A stretch of DNA of 64,000 nt from the NCBI GenBank assembly GCA_037042915.1, contig CM073199.1, positions 1,364,001 through 1,428,000 on the forward strand, in the 5' to 3' direction. Positions 54,552-64,000 of this stretch are shown piece after piece. The DNA comes from Auricularia sp. M13 (taxonomy: Eukaryota; Basidiomycota; Agaricomycetes; Auriculariales; Auriculariaceae). The translations under genes were made by a program, and so were the position numbers. The notes beneath the pieces are model-generated. The model ran no database searches, was not told the DNA's origin, and saw only the letters and a list, made by a program, of their open reading frames with translations. Each line of letters starts with the position of its first letter. Position 1 is the stretch's first letter.

Positions 54552-55674
54552 ATGTTCGGAGATCTGTCATCCTCGCCGACGCCGTACCAGCCCCAGAACT
54601 CGTCGCCCTTGGCGCACGCCTCGTCCTCGCAGGCCCGGCGCGCAAGCCAGTACAAGTCCCGGGTTCGGACGACCGCCACACGCCGTACTTCTGCGACCTT
54701 TGGGGCGTCGCCAGAGGCCACACAGAAGGCCCTTATGCGTGAAAAGATACTGGCGAAATGCGAGGCGCAGCGCAAACGCGACCGCGCGCGGGCCTACGCG
54801 CACTCGTTCAGCAGCGACGGCGAGATGAGCAGCGACGGCGTAGACGTGCCCATGGACGCAGACTATGACGACGAGGACGACGACAAGGACGTGGTACGCT
54901 TGCTTCTCTCTGCCATGTTCCTGGTGACTGACGAACAACAGCTGGTGGACCGCATCTTAGCCGCCGAGGCTCGCCGGCGCCGCCACTCCATGAATGTGTC
55001 GTTCGATTTTGAAGTTGGCTCGTCGCCTGGTGTCCCTGAAGACGTGCTTGAGGAATATTTTGACACTGGTGCGCATTACATCAGCCCCTGACATTCGTGC
55101 GGTACGATTGACTTGCGCGCAGAGGAGCCGCCTGACGAGGATGCCGAATTCGCCGCCATGTACGAAGATTACATCCACGAACTCCAAGACATCGAATCTC
55201 ATTCGTGTAAGTCGGCCCTCATCAGACCTATAGGCATACCAGCTGACCGCCATTGCAGTACATGTGTCGGAGGATCCTGACAGCCAGATGAGCGACGACT
55301 TCCTGCCGCTTCCTGTAACGCCTCAGAACAAAAACCGCCGTTACACACGACCCATTCCTGTGCCGCGCATATCCGATATCCTCTCGCAATGTCCGCGATG
55401 TTCCCTGCCGTGGACGGTACAAGATCTACCCGCCGCTCGCCACACCTGCGCACGGTGCAATCTGACGCTTCCGCCCGAATCAGTATCCCATGCTTGGCAT
55501 TCGGAACACGGTCATGAGTTGGCAAGGTGCGGTTCACTCCTGGCCGCCTCTGCCGTCCTTCTAACTGACTGCCAATCTGCTTGCAGCAAACATCGTCTGC
55601 TGGCTGCCGCTCTGCCGGATGGCCCTATTCTCGTCTGTGGGGCAGAAGACTGCGACTGGTGCTTCGACCTCTAA
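54552..55674 (+). CDS. RPA-interacting-protein-like, C-terminal zinc-binding domain
   Basis: Four or five exons from ATG 54552 (MFGDLSSSPTPYQPQNSSPL). The N-terminal half has basic Ser-rich sequence and a charged helix (REKILAKCEAQRKRDRARAY). An acidic patch and a central helical part (VDRILAAEARRRRHSMNVSF) follow. The C-terminus has CPRC, CARC, two His-rich turns (HAWHSEHGHE) and ends VCGAEDCDWCFDL. Length and layout (basic helix, acidic middle, CxxC zinc end with a final C-x-x-D/W motif) resemble RPA-interacting protein, which carries replication protein A into the nucleus. The match is by layout and a few residues, so it is tentative. The introns have clean GT...AG ends and the frame is intact. 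Confidence 0.5.
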
Positions 55675-57935
55675 CTATGACATACTGCCCACCTCTGCCT
55701 TTCCCATCTTCAGTCCTGTCTTTGCGCGCAATATCATTCAGAAAATGACTTCCTCATTTCTGGCCCTATTCCTCAGATTTGCTCCTCAAGTTCAGAATCC
55801 TTCTACATGCGCGGGCCAACATCATTCGCGTACCTATATATTCTACCCGAATCCACGCGCTCATGGACGTGTGATTCAACTTTACGATGTCCCTTGGGCT
55901 CGGTCAAGCAACGCCGGCGCCGCCGCAAGCCTCGGACACCTGGCTCGCGAGCTCGCCGGCCCCACAGCACTCCGCGGCGAAGGCAAATGATTGACAGATG
56001 ACTTCGATCGATCGTAGAAACTGTAAGCTTTAGATTGAAATAGACTGACAACAAGCAAAAGCTCTCCCTGATACTTCCAAAATACATTCGTTAAGGTGTG
56101 ATGGGCATATCCAACGAGCATCGTATCCACGGCTAGCGCGGCACTCGCCGCAGGGACTGAAGCACCCGGCACACCCGAGCTGTTCACCGACGACCCTTGC
56201 CCGCTGCTTGCCCGCATTTGAATTGCCCCTCTCGATGCGCAGTCACGGTCCACCCCACACCGTTGACAGCAGCTGAAAAAGAGCCGCGAAGCACGAAGCA
56301 GCCGGCAGAACGGTTTGCGCACGATCCCGGGCCCGGTAGCGTCGCGATAGGACTCTTCAGACTCTAAATCGAGATGGGAGAGCCTTGCGAAGGACTGCGC
56401 AGTTGTAGAGTAGCTGGCGCAGTTTGTGCGAGCACCGAGCGCAGCGCGCAGCTCGCGAACCCGGCGTGAGCGGATAGGTGCTAACGAGGAGTGAAATATG
56501 CACAACCGGTCGCCCCGCTGCGTCAGGCCGGGGAAGAAATGGCTTGCTTCCAGATTCAAAGCTCTGAGGCGAGTGCGAGCGAGTGGTGTGAGAGGTTTCA
56601 GCTCGAGAACCGAAACAGCAAGTTCCAGACCCAAGGATTCAAAGCCCAAAGCTTCTTCCCAGCGAACAGGCAGATCGATGCAAGGGATATCTCGGAAATA
56701 ATCCCAAAAGCATGGCCTGGACAGGCTGGATCCTACGCGAAGAGCACCGCTGCCCACGGCAAACGCGTGCCTTCAGGGGACGCCCAGCCGTGTTCGTAGA
56801 GCGGCCAGCTCCAGAGCTTCTGCCTGTCATTATTAGCTCTAAGCTTCTGGCATTCCCATGCTTGCAGCTTATCATGCTTCCCTGAGCCCTGCACCAATGA
56901 GCCCACCTGCATTAGTCTAGGTGCCCTCTGTCGCGGGACCTGTACTGCAAGTCGCCGGGACCCAGGGTTTGCGCGCCTCCAGACGGACCGGAGGGGTGGG
57001 CGGGTAGACACACAGCCGGTTTCAGTGTTCGACCTTCTCCAGCTGCTGCGCGACGGCGTGGCCATCTGAGCGGTATAGTGTGGGCCAGACACCGGGATGA
57101 TGATCAGCGCGAACGCGAAGACCAGCGGCTAAGCCCCTCGCTGCAACCCGAGGCTGGATGGCCAATGTTCCCGAAACGTGCGAGAGTTCCAGTCATCAGA
57201 CAGGAAATGAAACGCAGCCTTCCCGTGGCGAAAGCGTCTGTCTCACGGGGCACGAATTACGAGCTTGCCTGAGCAAGGTCGTACGGACCCCCGATTCCAA
57301 CACGAGCAACCCGCAAGAGCACGTGAGCAGCCCAGCTTTCGGGAGCACACGAATGAACGAAAATTAATGAAAAATCGCAGGCAACGGCCGTCCTGCTGAC
57401 CAAAACAGTGACCGACGCTTGGCATAGTAACACCCCGCGCTCGGGGCCACAACGCGAAAGACCAAGAGCGTCCGGATAGACACAGGGCAGGTTGGGCCGG
57501 ATCTTGGCAATTAGGAGGCCTGGTCTGTGAGCGCGAGCCGGAAGCCCGAGTTCGCACATTGAACACAACACGCCTGGGAGCAGTGCCTAGCTACAGTAGC
57601 AGGACACTTGGCAAGAGCGTCTAGCAAACCACCAAAGACCAATGGCAGAGCACAGATTTCCAAGTCGGAAGAGACGCATGCGCAATGCAGCCGCGGGACT
57701 TGGATATCGACCGCCTGGGCCAGGATGGGCGTCAGATGCAAGAAGGGCGCAGTCACCATAGGCGCAGGAGCAGGGCGAGACAGGGAAGTCGAAGGAGGGG
57801 CCTTGAAGGCGGGCCTGCTCCCTGCGAGGTAGATATAGGACGGAGGTGGGTGTGGGTGGGAATGAAGCGGGTTTCCGCGGAGTTGGACTCATCACCCAGC
57901 TCCTCGGATACATGGATTCGGAGCGCTGAGCGCGG
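55675..57935. other. Gene-poor stretch left of the MITE
   Basis: About 2.26 kb. A 291-codon minus-strand open frame (56757-55882) is Ser/Arg/Leu-rich, has no motif and no intron pattern, and looks like chance. Other frames are shorter and overlap on both strands. The first about 300 bases may include the 3' end of the preceding gene. Nothing else is recognised. Confidence 0.35.
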
Positions 57936-58428
57936 TAGCGCTCAGTTAGTTACTCAAAGTTAGTAACAAAGTTACTAACTTGTTAGTTACTAACGTGTTA
58001 GTAACGAGCACTCCCAGCGCAAGTGTCGTTACTAACTTGAGAGGTCATATTCCAGCCAGCTGAGACTCAGTATTCCCTGAACAAAACCAAGGTCTTGAGT
58101 AAGCTACAGCATCAGAACACAGGGGACACTCAATAGGACTGATGTCTGGGAAGAATCTCAGGTGCCTGAGGGCTTTGAGCTTATCCCTGGCTGAGAAAGC
58201 CTACCTATCAGCCGCAAAGGGGGTTATAGCATTAAGGAGTGCGTGGTGTTGCGATTACGAGGCTCATACTAGAAGTCCAGAGGCCACTTGTTGAGTGTAT
58301 AGGACGAGTAAGCATTATATACACCCAGGTGTTAATAACAATGTTACTAACACGGTGTTAATAACACACGATGTTAGTAACGAGTTAGTTACCCCGCGGG
58401 GGATAACTAACTGAGCGCTAGAGCGCGG
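57928..58428. mobile_element. hAT-like MITE (non-autonomous DNA transposon) with 8-base target duplication
   Basis: Perfect 17-base terminal inverted repeats, TAGCGCTCAGTTAGTTA at 57936-57952 and its complement at 58404-58420, enclose a 485-base element. They are flanked by the identical direct repeats GAGCGCGG (57928-57935 and 58421-58428). An 8-base duplication is the mark of hAT transposases. No coding capacity. Near both ends there are many GTTAGTAAC/GTTACTAAC units in both orientations, probably subterminal transposase-binding repeats. The left end also forms a hairpin (CTGAGCGC...GCGCTCAG). Confidence 0.85.
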
Positions 58429-58567
58429 CGGTGGCGACTGCCTTCCAGTCATCCACAGCACACAAGAACGCACTCAAGCGTGGTATTACACTCTCCCGTA
58501 GAAAATACATCGAAATTGGACATCTGTCCATCGCGGGGTACAGTAAATTAACACTGGTGAGACGGCG

Positions 58568-60299
58568 CTAGTCCGAGCCATCCCACGTCCAGTCCTTCAG
58601 GACGTTCCTTGTCCATCGGACGCCCCCAAACGGCTCCACGTCGCGCCATAGCAACCCATCGTCCTCGGCGGCCTCTAGAAGCATCGTAGCGAGCGCCACC
58701 GCGATCTCCTCGCGCGCTGCCACGTCCAGGGGGGTATGCCACCGCTGTTCATGCTCGGACTCAGGCTGCCGCGCATCGGCATCGTCTTCGCCTTCGCCGC
58801 GGAGCGCCAACATTTCCGCTCCATCGACGTATGTTGTTGTTGCTGTAGACGGTGGGGCCGGCAGGGGCGGGTCCTGCGCGAGCCGGGCGCAGAAGGCGGC
58901 GTGCGAGAGCCGGGGTGCGTGCAGCACGATGAGACCGGACCTGAGCGTGCGCAGCGCGAGCGCGACCTGCTGCTTCTCGATGGCGCGCGTCAGCGCGGCG
59001 AGAAAGGTCTCCGGCGCGAGAAGCGCTGTGGCGTGCGGGGGGATGTGGCGTTAGCCGTGCGGTGGGAGGGGGACGGCCGGCGACGCACCGACGCCCCGCG
59101 CGCGGTTCCACGCGCACCAGATCTCGTCCAGGCCGACCATGCCGCGCCCGCCCATGAGCCCCTCGCGCAGCAGGCCCGCCACCTCGCCCGCGAGCTCGTC
59201 CGTCCACTTCTTCTCGTCGTTCAGCGAGTCCTGCATGACGGGTCCGTCGGGCAACGCGAGGCCCATGTTGTATAGCGATTTCTGAATGAACGATGATGCC
59301 TCTGCGTCTGCCGCGCTGAGCTTTGATTGCTGTTGCGACTGTTGCAGCTTCGCAGAGAGATTGGACGCGAGCGCGACCATGGACTTGGCCTGAGCCGCGA
59401 GTGCTTCGAGGTCCCGCAGCGCCGACGCGACGGTGTCAGTGCTCTGGGTCGCGTTAGTCTCGACCGCATTCATGATGCCGCCTGCGCGCATAAAGACGCA
59501 TTGAATAAGTTCAGGAATGGCACACCGTGAATGTGCTCACTGATGCCGTGCTGCGGAGCGGGCGTTGACCGACCGACGGACGACGGGTCGGGTGTCTTCC
59601 ATGCCTTGGCCTGCAGGGCGCGCTTGAGGGCGGCGTAGAACTGCTTGTCGCCGCCCTTGCGAAAGCTAATCTTGATCGTTTGGCGCTCTGGAACTAATGG
59701 TCGCTGAGCGGACGATCGGACAGGCAGCGGCGAGTCGCAAATGTCGCATTTGGTGCTGCCTGGTTCGTTGATGAATGTGCAGGCGGCGCACTGAAGCTCG
59801 TTGGCGGGAGCGGGCTTTGAGGCCGTTGGCGGACGGGAAGCGCCGCAGAGCGAGCATGTCGTGCGCCGTGCACCGAGCGACGGCTGGTTGTCCTGGGAGC
59901 AGATCGGGCAGGTCCATTGCTCGTCTGGCTCCTCGTCGGCAGAGTCGCTGTGCAGCACGAGCTCGACCTTGGACGAGGAGGTGAGAAAGCCGGCGTAATA
60001 GTCGGACTGGGCGACGGCGCTGAGGTTGAGTGCGAGCGAGCAGGTCTCTGGCTGGGCGTCGTCGAGATAGAGCAGCCTGTGGGACGTGACGTGTGCGCTG
60101 CCCGCCTGGTGTGCTGGGCTCTTCGTGCCGCTGCGGGAGAAGGTCGGGTGAGCGTCGGCGGGCGGGCACTGGCGGTGTGCACGGACCCGTCGTAGAGGCC
60201 GACGCCGGGCTGGGAGGCGAGCAGGACCTCTCCGGGGACGAGCTGTGCCTGGGCGGGAATCGAGCCGTCGAGCTTGGGCAATGCCGCGAGCGTGGACAT
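58568..60299 (-). CDS. VPS36: ESCRT-II subunit Vps36 with GLUE domain and two NZF-type zinc fingers
   Basis: Links ubiquitinated membrane cargo to ESCRT at endosomes. Start ATG 60299 (MSTLAALPKLDGSIPAQAQL). The split GLUE domain reads GEVLLASQPGVGLYDG, then SHRLLYLDD and later QTIKISFRKGGDKQFYAALKRAL. Between its halves lie two C4 fingers, WTCPICSQDN...TTCSLCG and LQCAACTFINE...TKCDICD, as in yeast Vps36. After an intron comes ETNATQSTDTVASALRDLEA, a coiled stretch and the winged-helix part (SSFIQKSLYNMGLALP, GLDEIWCAWNRARG, LSHAAFCARL, GLLWRDVEPFGGVRW). Stop TAG 58570-58568. About 510 aa by estimate. Confidence 0.9.
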
Positions 60300-60459
60300 T
60301 GGGATTGCAACAGCGTCCGCGCACACTTAAGTTGGAAAAGGTCCCGGGAGGACCCACTCCGGCGACTTGCTTCCCGACGGACTCTGGCAATGGACCCGCC
60401 AGCAGCTTCCACTCATACAAAATCCCTTCCCACCGCCGGGACACGCTCTCCAGCCCAGC
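60300..60459. promoter_or_regulatory. Shared divergent promoter of VPS36 and the receptor-like gene
   Basis: 160 bases between two start codons facing apart. No TATA box is clear. Promoter function is inferred from position only. Confidence 0.45.
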
Positions 60460-62037
60460 ATGCTGCTGCTCCTGCTCTCGCTGCTGCTTCTCAGGCCTCA
60501 TCGCACCTGCACGGCCCAGCCCACGAACCTCACGATCGACGACTCCGACCCCCAGGTGCTCTACATGCCCGTCTCCAGCTGGCGCGCGTCCAGCGTAGCC
60601 TGCGCCTCCTGCTTCCAGCCCGTCAGCGACGACATCCGCCAGGGCACCTTCCACGACGGCACCGGCGGCCTCAGCGATCGTATGCGGGACAACTCAGGAC
60701 CCGGCAGCAGCGGTGAGGACGAGCGCGACGGTCCCGACGACGACAACGACTCTGATGCGGACCTCGCCGGTGCGTGCAATGCTCGCGCCTATCTGTCGCG
60801 TACCCCGCACTGACGATCACGCGCCCCGTCTCTAGCAAAGCCGGACGTGTCCGCGACATTTTCCTTTACCGGTCCGTGCACCACTGCCTCGGTCCACTGC
60901 TTGTACTGACTACTGACGCCGCGTTATTCAGGCACTGCAGTGTTCGTATACTGCATCGTCCCAGACGGCGCAGACGGGAACCACATCACCAAGTCCGACC
61001 TCACCTTCACCGTCGACGGCCAGCCGGCCGGCCAGTTCCAGCACACGCCAACGCAAGAACCAGTCACGTTCTTGTACAACCAGCTGGTGTTCTCCCAGCG
61101 GAACCTGCCAGACGCAGAGCATCAGGTCGTGATCTCCTCGCCCGCCAACGGGGCGCTTCTGCTCGACTATGTGCAGTTCACGCAGGACAGCAACGATGAC
61201 CCGCCCGCAGACGATACAGCCGCTGCTGCCGCCAATACACCGCACCCGTCGCCCCAAGTGTACGTACCCACCAGTAATATGCACGTTCTTCTGTCGCCGA
61301 CGATGGCCTCCCACAGCGCGGACGCGCAAACAAAGCACCGCAACAGCGTCTCGTTCGCCGTCGCCGTGGGCGCGACGGTGGGCACGCTTTCGCTCGTGAC
61401 GCTGACAGTCTGCCTGAGCCTGTTCTGCCGCCGCCGGCGATCCGCCCGCCGCCTCGAGCGCGAGCGCCGCGACGCCGAGCGCGGGCAGCAGCCCATGGCC
61501 GGGCCCGCGCCGTTCGTCCCGCGCTTCTTCCCGCGCGCGGCCGACGACGCCGGGGACGCCAGCTCGCAGGAGACCGTCGCGGACCGCCACAGCGTCGCGA
61601 CGAGCTCGACCGCGACGAACGACTCGTTCGTCCCGCGCTTCTTCCCGCGCAGCCAGCCCGCTCCGCCCGAGCCCCAGCCAGCTGTCGCAGAGGCGGCCCC
61701 GGCATTCGTGCCGCGCTATTTCCCGGGTGGCCCTCGCCCGATCCCGCCGCTCACTCCGCCTGCACTCACGCCGTCTAACGAACTCCCGCCGTTGCCTTGC
61801 GCCCCGCCGCATTCGCCTTTGTCGTCGCCTCACGCTCCCTTGTTAAGCGTCCCCGCAGCCGGAGCATCTGCGCCATTGCCAGTATTGAGCGAGGAGGCCG
61901 CAGCGCTCGACCTGCCCCCGCCGCCAGAGAGCCCGCCGCCGTTCGACCCCGTGCGGCTGCCGAGCTACGAGACGGCGCTCATAGAACCAGGCCCGCAGGA
62001 CCGTAGTAGCAGTCCGCCGCCGCACGCACCCTCATGA
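60460..62037 (+). CDS. Receptor-like type I membrane protein with repeated FVPR(F/Y)FPR motif
   Basis: Signal peptide MLLLLLSLLLLRPHRTCTAQ, then an extracellular beta-rich domain of the kind abundant in agaricomycetes (QVLYMPVSSWRASS, ATFSFTGTAVFVYCIVPDGA, TFTVDGQPAGQFQHTP, VISSPANGALLLDYVQFT). A Pro/Ala spacer is followed by one membrane helix (VAVGATVGTLSLVTLTVCLS) with a basic stop-transfer RRRRSARR. The cytosolic tail has three copies of PFVPRFFPR-like motif at about 61510, 61625 and 61705, a Pro-rich region and LPSYETAL near the end, a PSYE-type adaptor site. Introns lie near 60771-60836 and 60871-60931. A 57-base stretch near 61260 with GTACGT...CAG ends could be an optional intron because it keeps the frame. 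Ligand and function unknown. Confidence 0.7.
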
Positions 62038-64000
62038 TCCGTTGCAACATGCTCTGTCAGTACTACTGTAATTATTCGCCGCACGATCGCCAGACTCTAG
62101 TGTAAATACATTCCTTCGGGCTAAGCGGAGGCTGATATCATGGGTGTGCATTTAGCGGGACGAATCAACTTCAATGTATGTGTGTGTGTATGTGTGGGAC
62201 CGGGCACGGTGAAGTTGCGCCTTGGACCGGCCGCGGCAGGCGCACGGGTCTGTATGTGTGTATCGATCGATGCAGGTGGGATGGGTTGGCTACTGACGAG
62301 CTATGTCATGCGGGAGGTCTGCCGTGCACGTGGGAAAGTGGGCCGTTCGCGCTGAAACAGCAAGCCGCAAGCCTGGAGGCGCTCCAATGGCGAGTTGTGT
62401 GCCGCGCTTCGAACCCAGGACGGCCTTCCCCAAATCCGAGGATCTTGCCTCCCCTCCAGCAAAACCGGTCGCACGATGACTATGACAGAGCAGCGAGCAC
62501 GCGCTATGGAATTGTATTTGGCTTGCTGCCTGCCCGGCATCCGTAAGCGACCCACAGCGCCCGCGCGCGAGCAGTCATGGCGTGTGTCAGTGGTGCGCTC
62601 GGACTCGGACGACCCCAGGTTGCGGCAGGCCCGCCGGCCCAGGCGTACAGACGACACACACCCATAACCATTCCCAGTGCCGTGAACACGGCCAAGACGT
62701 CGTCAGTTCAGCGCGCCACAGTTCTCCTGCCATTGCCAAGCGCCGTTGAGTTCGACGGGAGGTGTCCTTTTCCGCCCGTCCCGCTAGCGCGGTCGTGTTT
62801 GTGCAGCGAGCCCATGCAAAGCAAGATTGCACGGGCGAGATGGTCGGTCGGCGCACCGGTCCTGAGCAGGGCAAGCGCAAAAGCACCTCGAACCTCAACG
62901 TTTTCCCGTGTTGTTCCTCGTGTGCGGTGTGCGACTCGGAGCACCCATTGACAAGGGTTCGCGTGTCCTGGTACCTGTGGATCCATAGTGCATCCTGCGC
63001 GTGCCTGGCGCGTCCAGGAGATTGCTCGCGGCGCTCGAAGCCCGGAGAGCCTGAGGTCGGGCAGGCGGACGCGCACTCCCGCAGATTGGCTCCTCGACGT
63101 TTGCATTCAATGCATTTGCATTTGCGCGTCTGTTCGCTCGGGGTCGTTCTTGCAGCCTGCTGGACTGGATCCCGCCGCGCCGGGTCGCTGATAGGGTTGG
63201 GTTGTTGTTGTTGTCGGAGGCTCATCGTGAGGAACACGGCGCGAGCGGGAGCACGAGGGCAGCCTAAGCGTGGAGTCTTATTTCTTCTACTTACTGCGTT
63301 CTGCATCACCGGCTCACGGGCAGGCGTGCATGGGGCGACGTCATGCCCAGAGGGGCCAGCCTAGCGTCGTCATATAGTACAAGGGAGACTACCTCCCGCC
63401 CAATGAAGTGCGGTCCCGCACTGCACCCTTGTCCGTGATCCGCACATTGTGCACACCGCAAGCCAAGGCGCGAGCAGTCCTGCAGACGCAGGGGCGGAAC
63501 AGGATTAGTGGGTTGAGCACTCGGCGAGGAGGTCTTAGAACGTACCGTGCATAAGCGATTTGCCACGCTCGGCGTCGCGAACAACGGCCGTTATGGGGGA
63601 CACCAACGTCGTCCTCCGAGTCGAATTCTGCCGCCATTATGAGAAATCCAGGCGAAGTATATGCTGTTTTCCTGCATTCTCCACATTGTAGGTTCCTGGT
63701 TCCAGTTGCATTTGCAAGGGCAAATATGGCCGAGGCGGAACGGCATTATGAAAGTGTCCATCCATACACGAGAAAAAGGTCCAGACTTCGCAGGAAGGCT
63801 GCGACATGTCTTAGCAATGCAATGTAACGGAGAGCCGTGCAAGTCTGACCTGCCGCTAACGCGGATACCACCATTGAACATCGGAATTGCCAACGTGAAT
63901 CGTGTTGTTCGCAGGCGCATTGCTTAGACGTTAATCTATCACTGATACACGTTTGGAGCAGTCGCAGCGGACCCTTCTCCTTAGTTGAAGCTGCCGGGGA
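62038..64000. other. Right end of the window without a recognised gene
   Basis: About 2 kb. A (TG)n-like microsatellite lies at about 62174-62197. Open frames up to 240 codons occur on the minus strand (63309-62587), but they are Arg/Ser/Cys-mixed with no motif and overlap equally long plus-strand frames, so I do not call them. The start of a gene continuing to the right cannot be excluded. Confidence 0.35.
62174..62197. repeat. TG-rich microsatellite
   Basis: A short run of TGTATGTGTGTGTGTATGTG, in the 3' region of the receptor-like gene. Confidence 0.6.

Noticed and set aside
55882-56757. 291-codon minus-strand frame
   Set aside because: Composition and lack of motifs or introns suggest chance in GC-rich DNA; kept only as a note.
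62340-62420. GGTTCGAA on the minus strand, resembling a tRNA B box
   Set aside because: No A box, acceptor stem or anticodon arm could be folded around it.
1-64000. CRISPR arrays, rRNA genes or prokaryotic operon signals
   Set aside because: The sequence is clearly intron-rich fungal nuclear DNA and no regularly spaced repeats or rRNA motifs were seen.

Overview
The window is nuclear DNA of a filamentous basidiomycete, most likely a wood- or litter-decaying agaricomycete. The signs are many 45-60 base introns with GTNNGT donors and CTNAC/CTGAC branch points, compact gene spacing, and an agaricomycete-type Ty3 polymerase. There are also lignocellulose genes: a CE1-type esterase, an AA12 PQQ dehydrogenase with a CBM1 tail, and a GMC oxidoreductase.

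Bases 1-16,561 are nested transposons. A MULE-type transposase gene with a SWIM zinc finger enters at the left edge. A very large Ty3 LTR retrotransposon (2680-16446, 13.8 kb) has inserted near its 3' end. The empty-site reading frame resumes exactly after the retrotransposon, across a 4-base GCGC duplication. The retrotransposon has 1.57 kb LTRs differing at one spot, a frameshift-ridden gag-pol on the plus strand, and two genes on the opposite strand between integrase and the 3' LTR. Antisense gene 1 (488 aa, three exons) is intact. Antisense gene 2 (two exons) has one frame change. Each has a TATA-like box 41-42 bases before its chosen ATG. I regard this element as the most novel thing in the window.

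Bases 18,070-33,937 are one host gene, MDN1 (midasin), with six AAA modules, an acidic tract and a MIDAS domain. From 34.4 kb to 45 kb come a secreted esterase, an oxysterol-binding-protein homologue, a short ataxin-10 protein, a stonustoxin-like protein ending in a MORN-like stretch, and the divergent pair IST3/eIF3d separated by 65 bases.

From 45 kb to 55.7 kb come two small membrane proteins, a PP6/Sit4-type phosphatase, an unclear (possibly broken) gene, a convergent pair of redox enzymes (AA12-CBM1 and GMC), and an RPA-interacting-protein-like gene. A gene-poor stretch follows, carrying a 485-base hAT-like MITE with perfect 17-base inverted ends and an 8-base target duplication. Then VPS36 and a single-pass receptor-like protein are divergently arranged. 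The last 2 kb hold no gene I can support.

Gene models were built by reading frames and splice signals by eye. Exon ends given exactly are those where both the splice sites and the frame agree.
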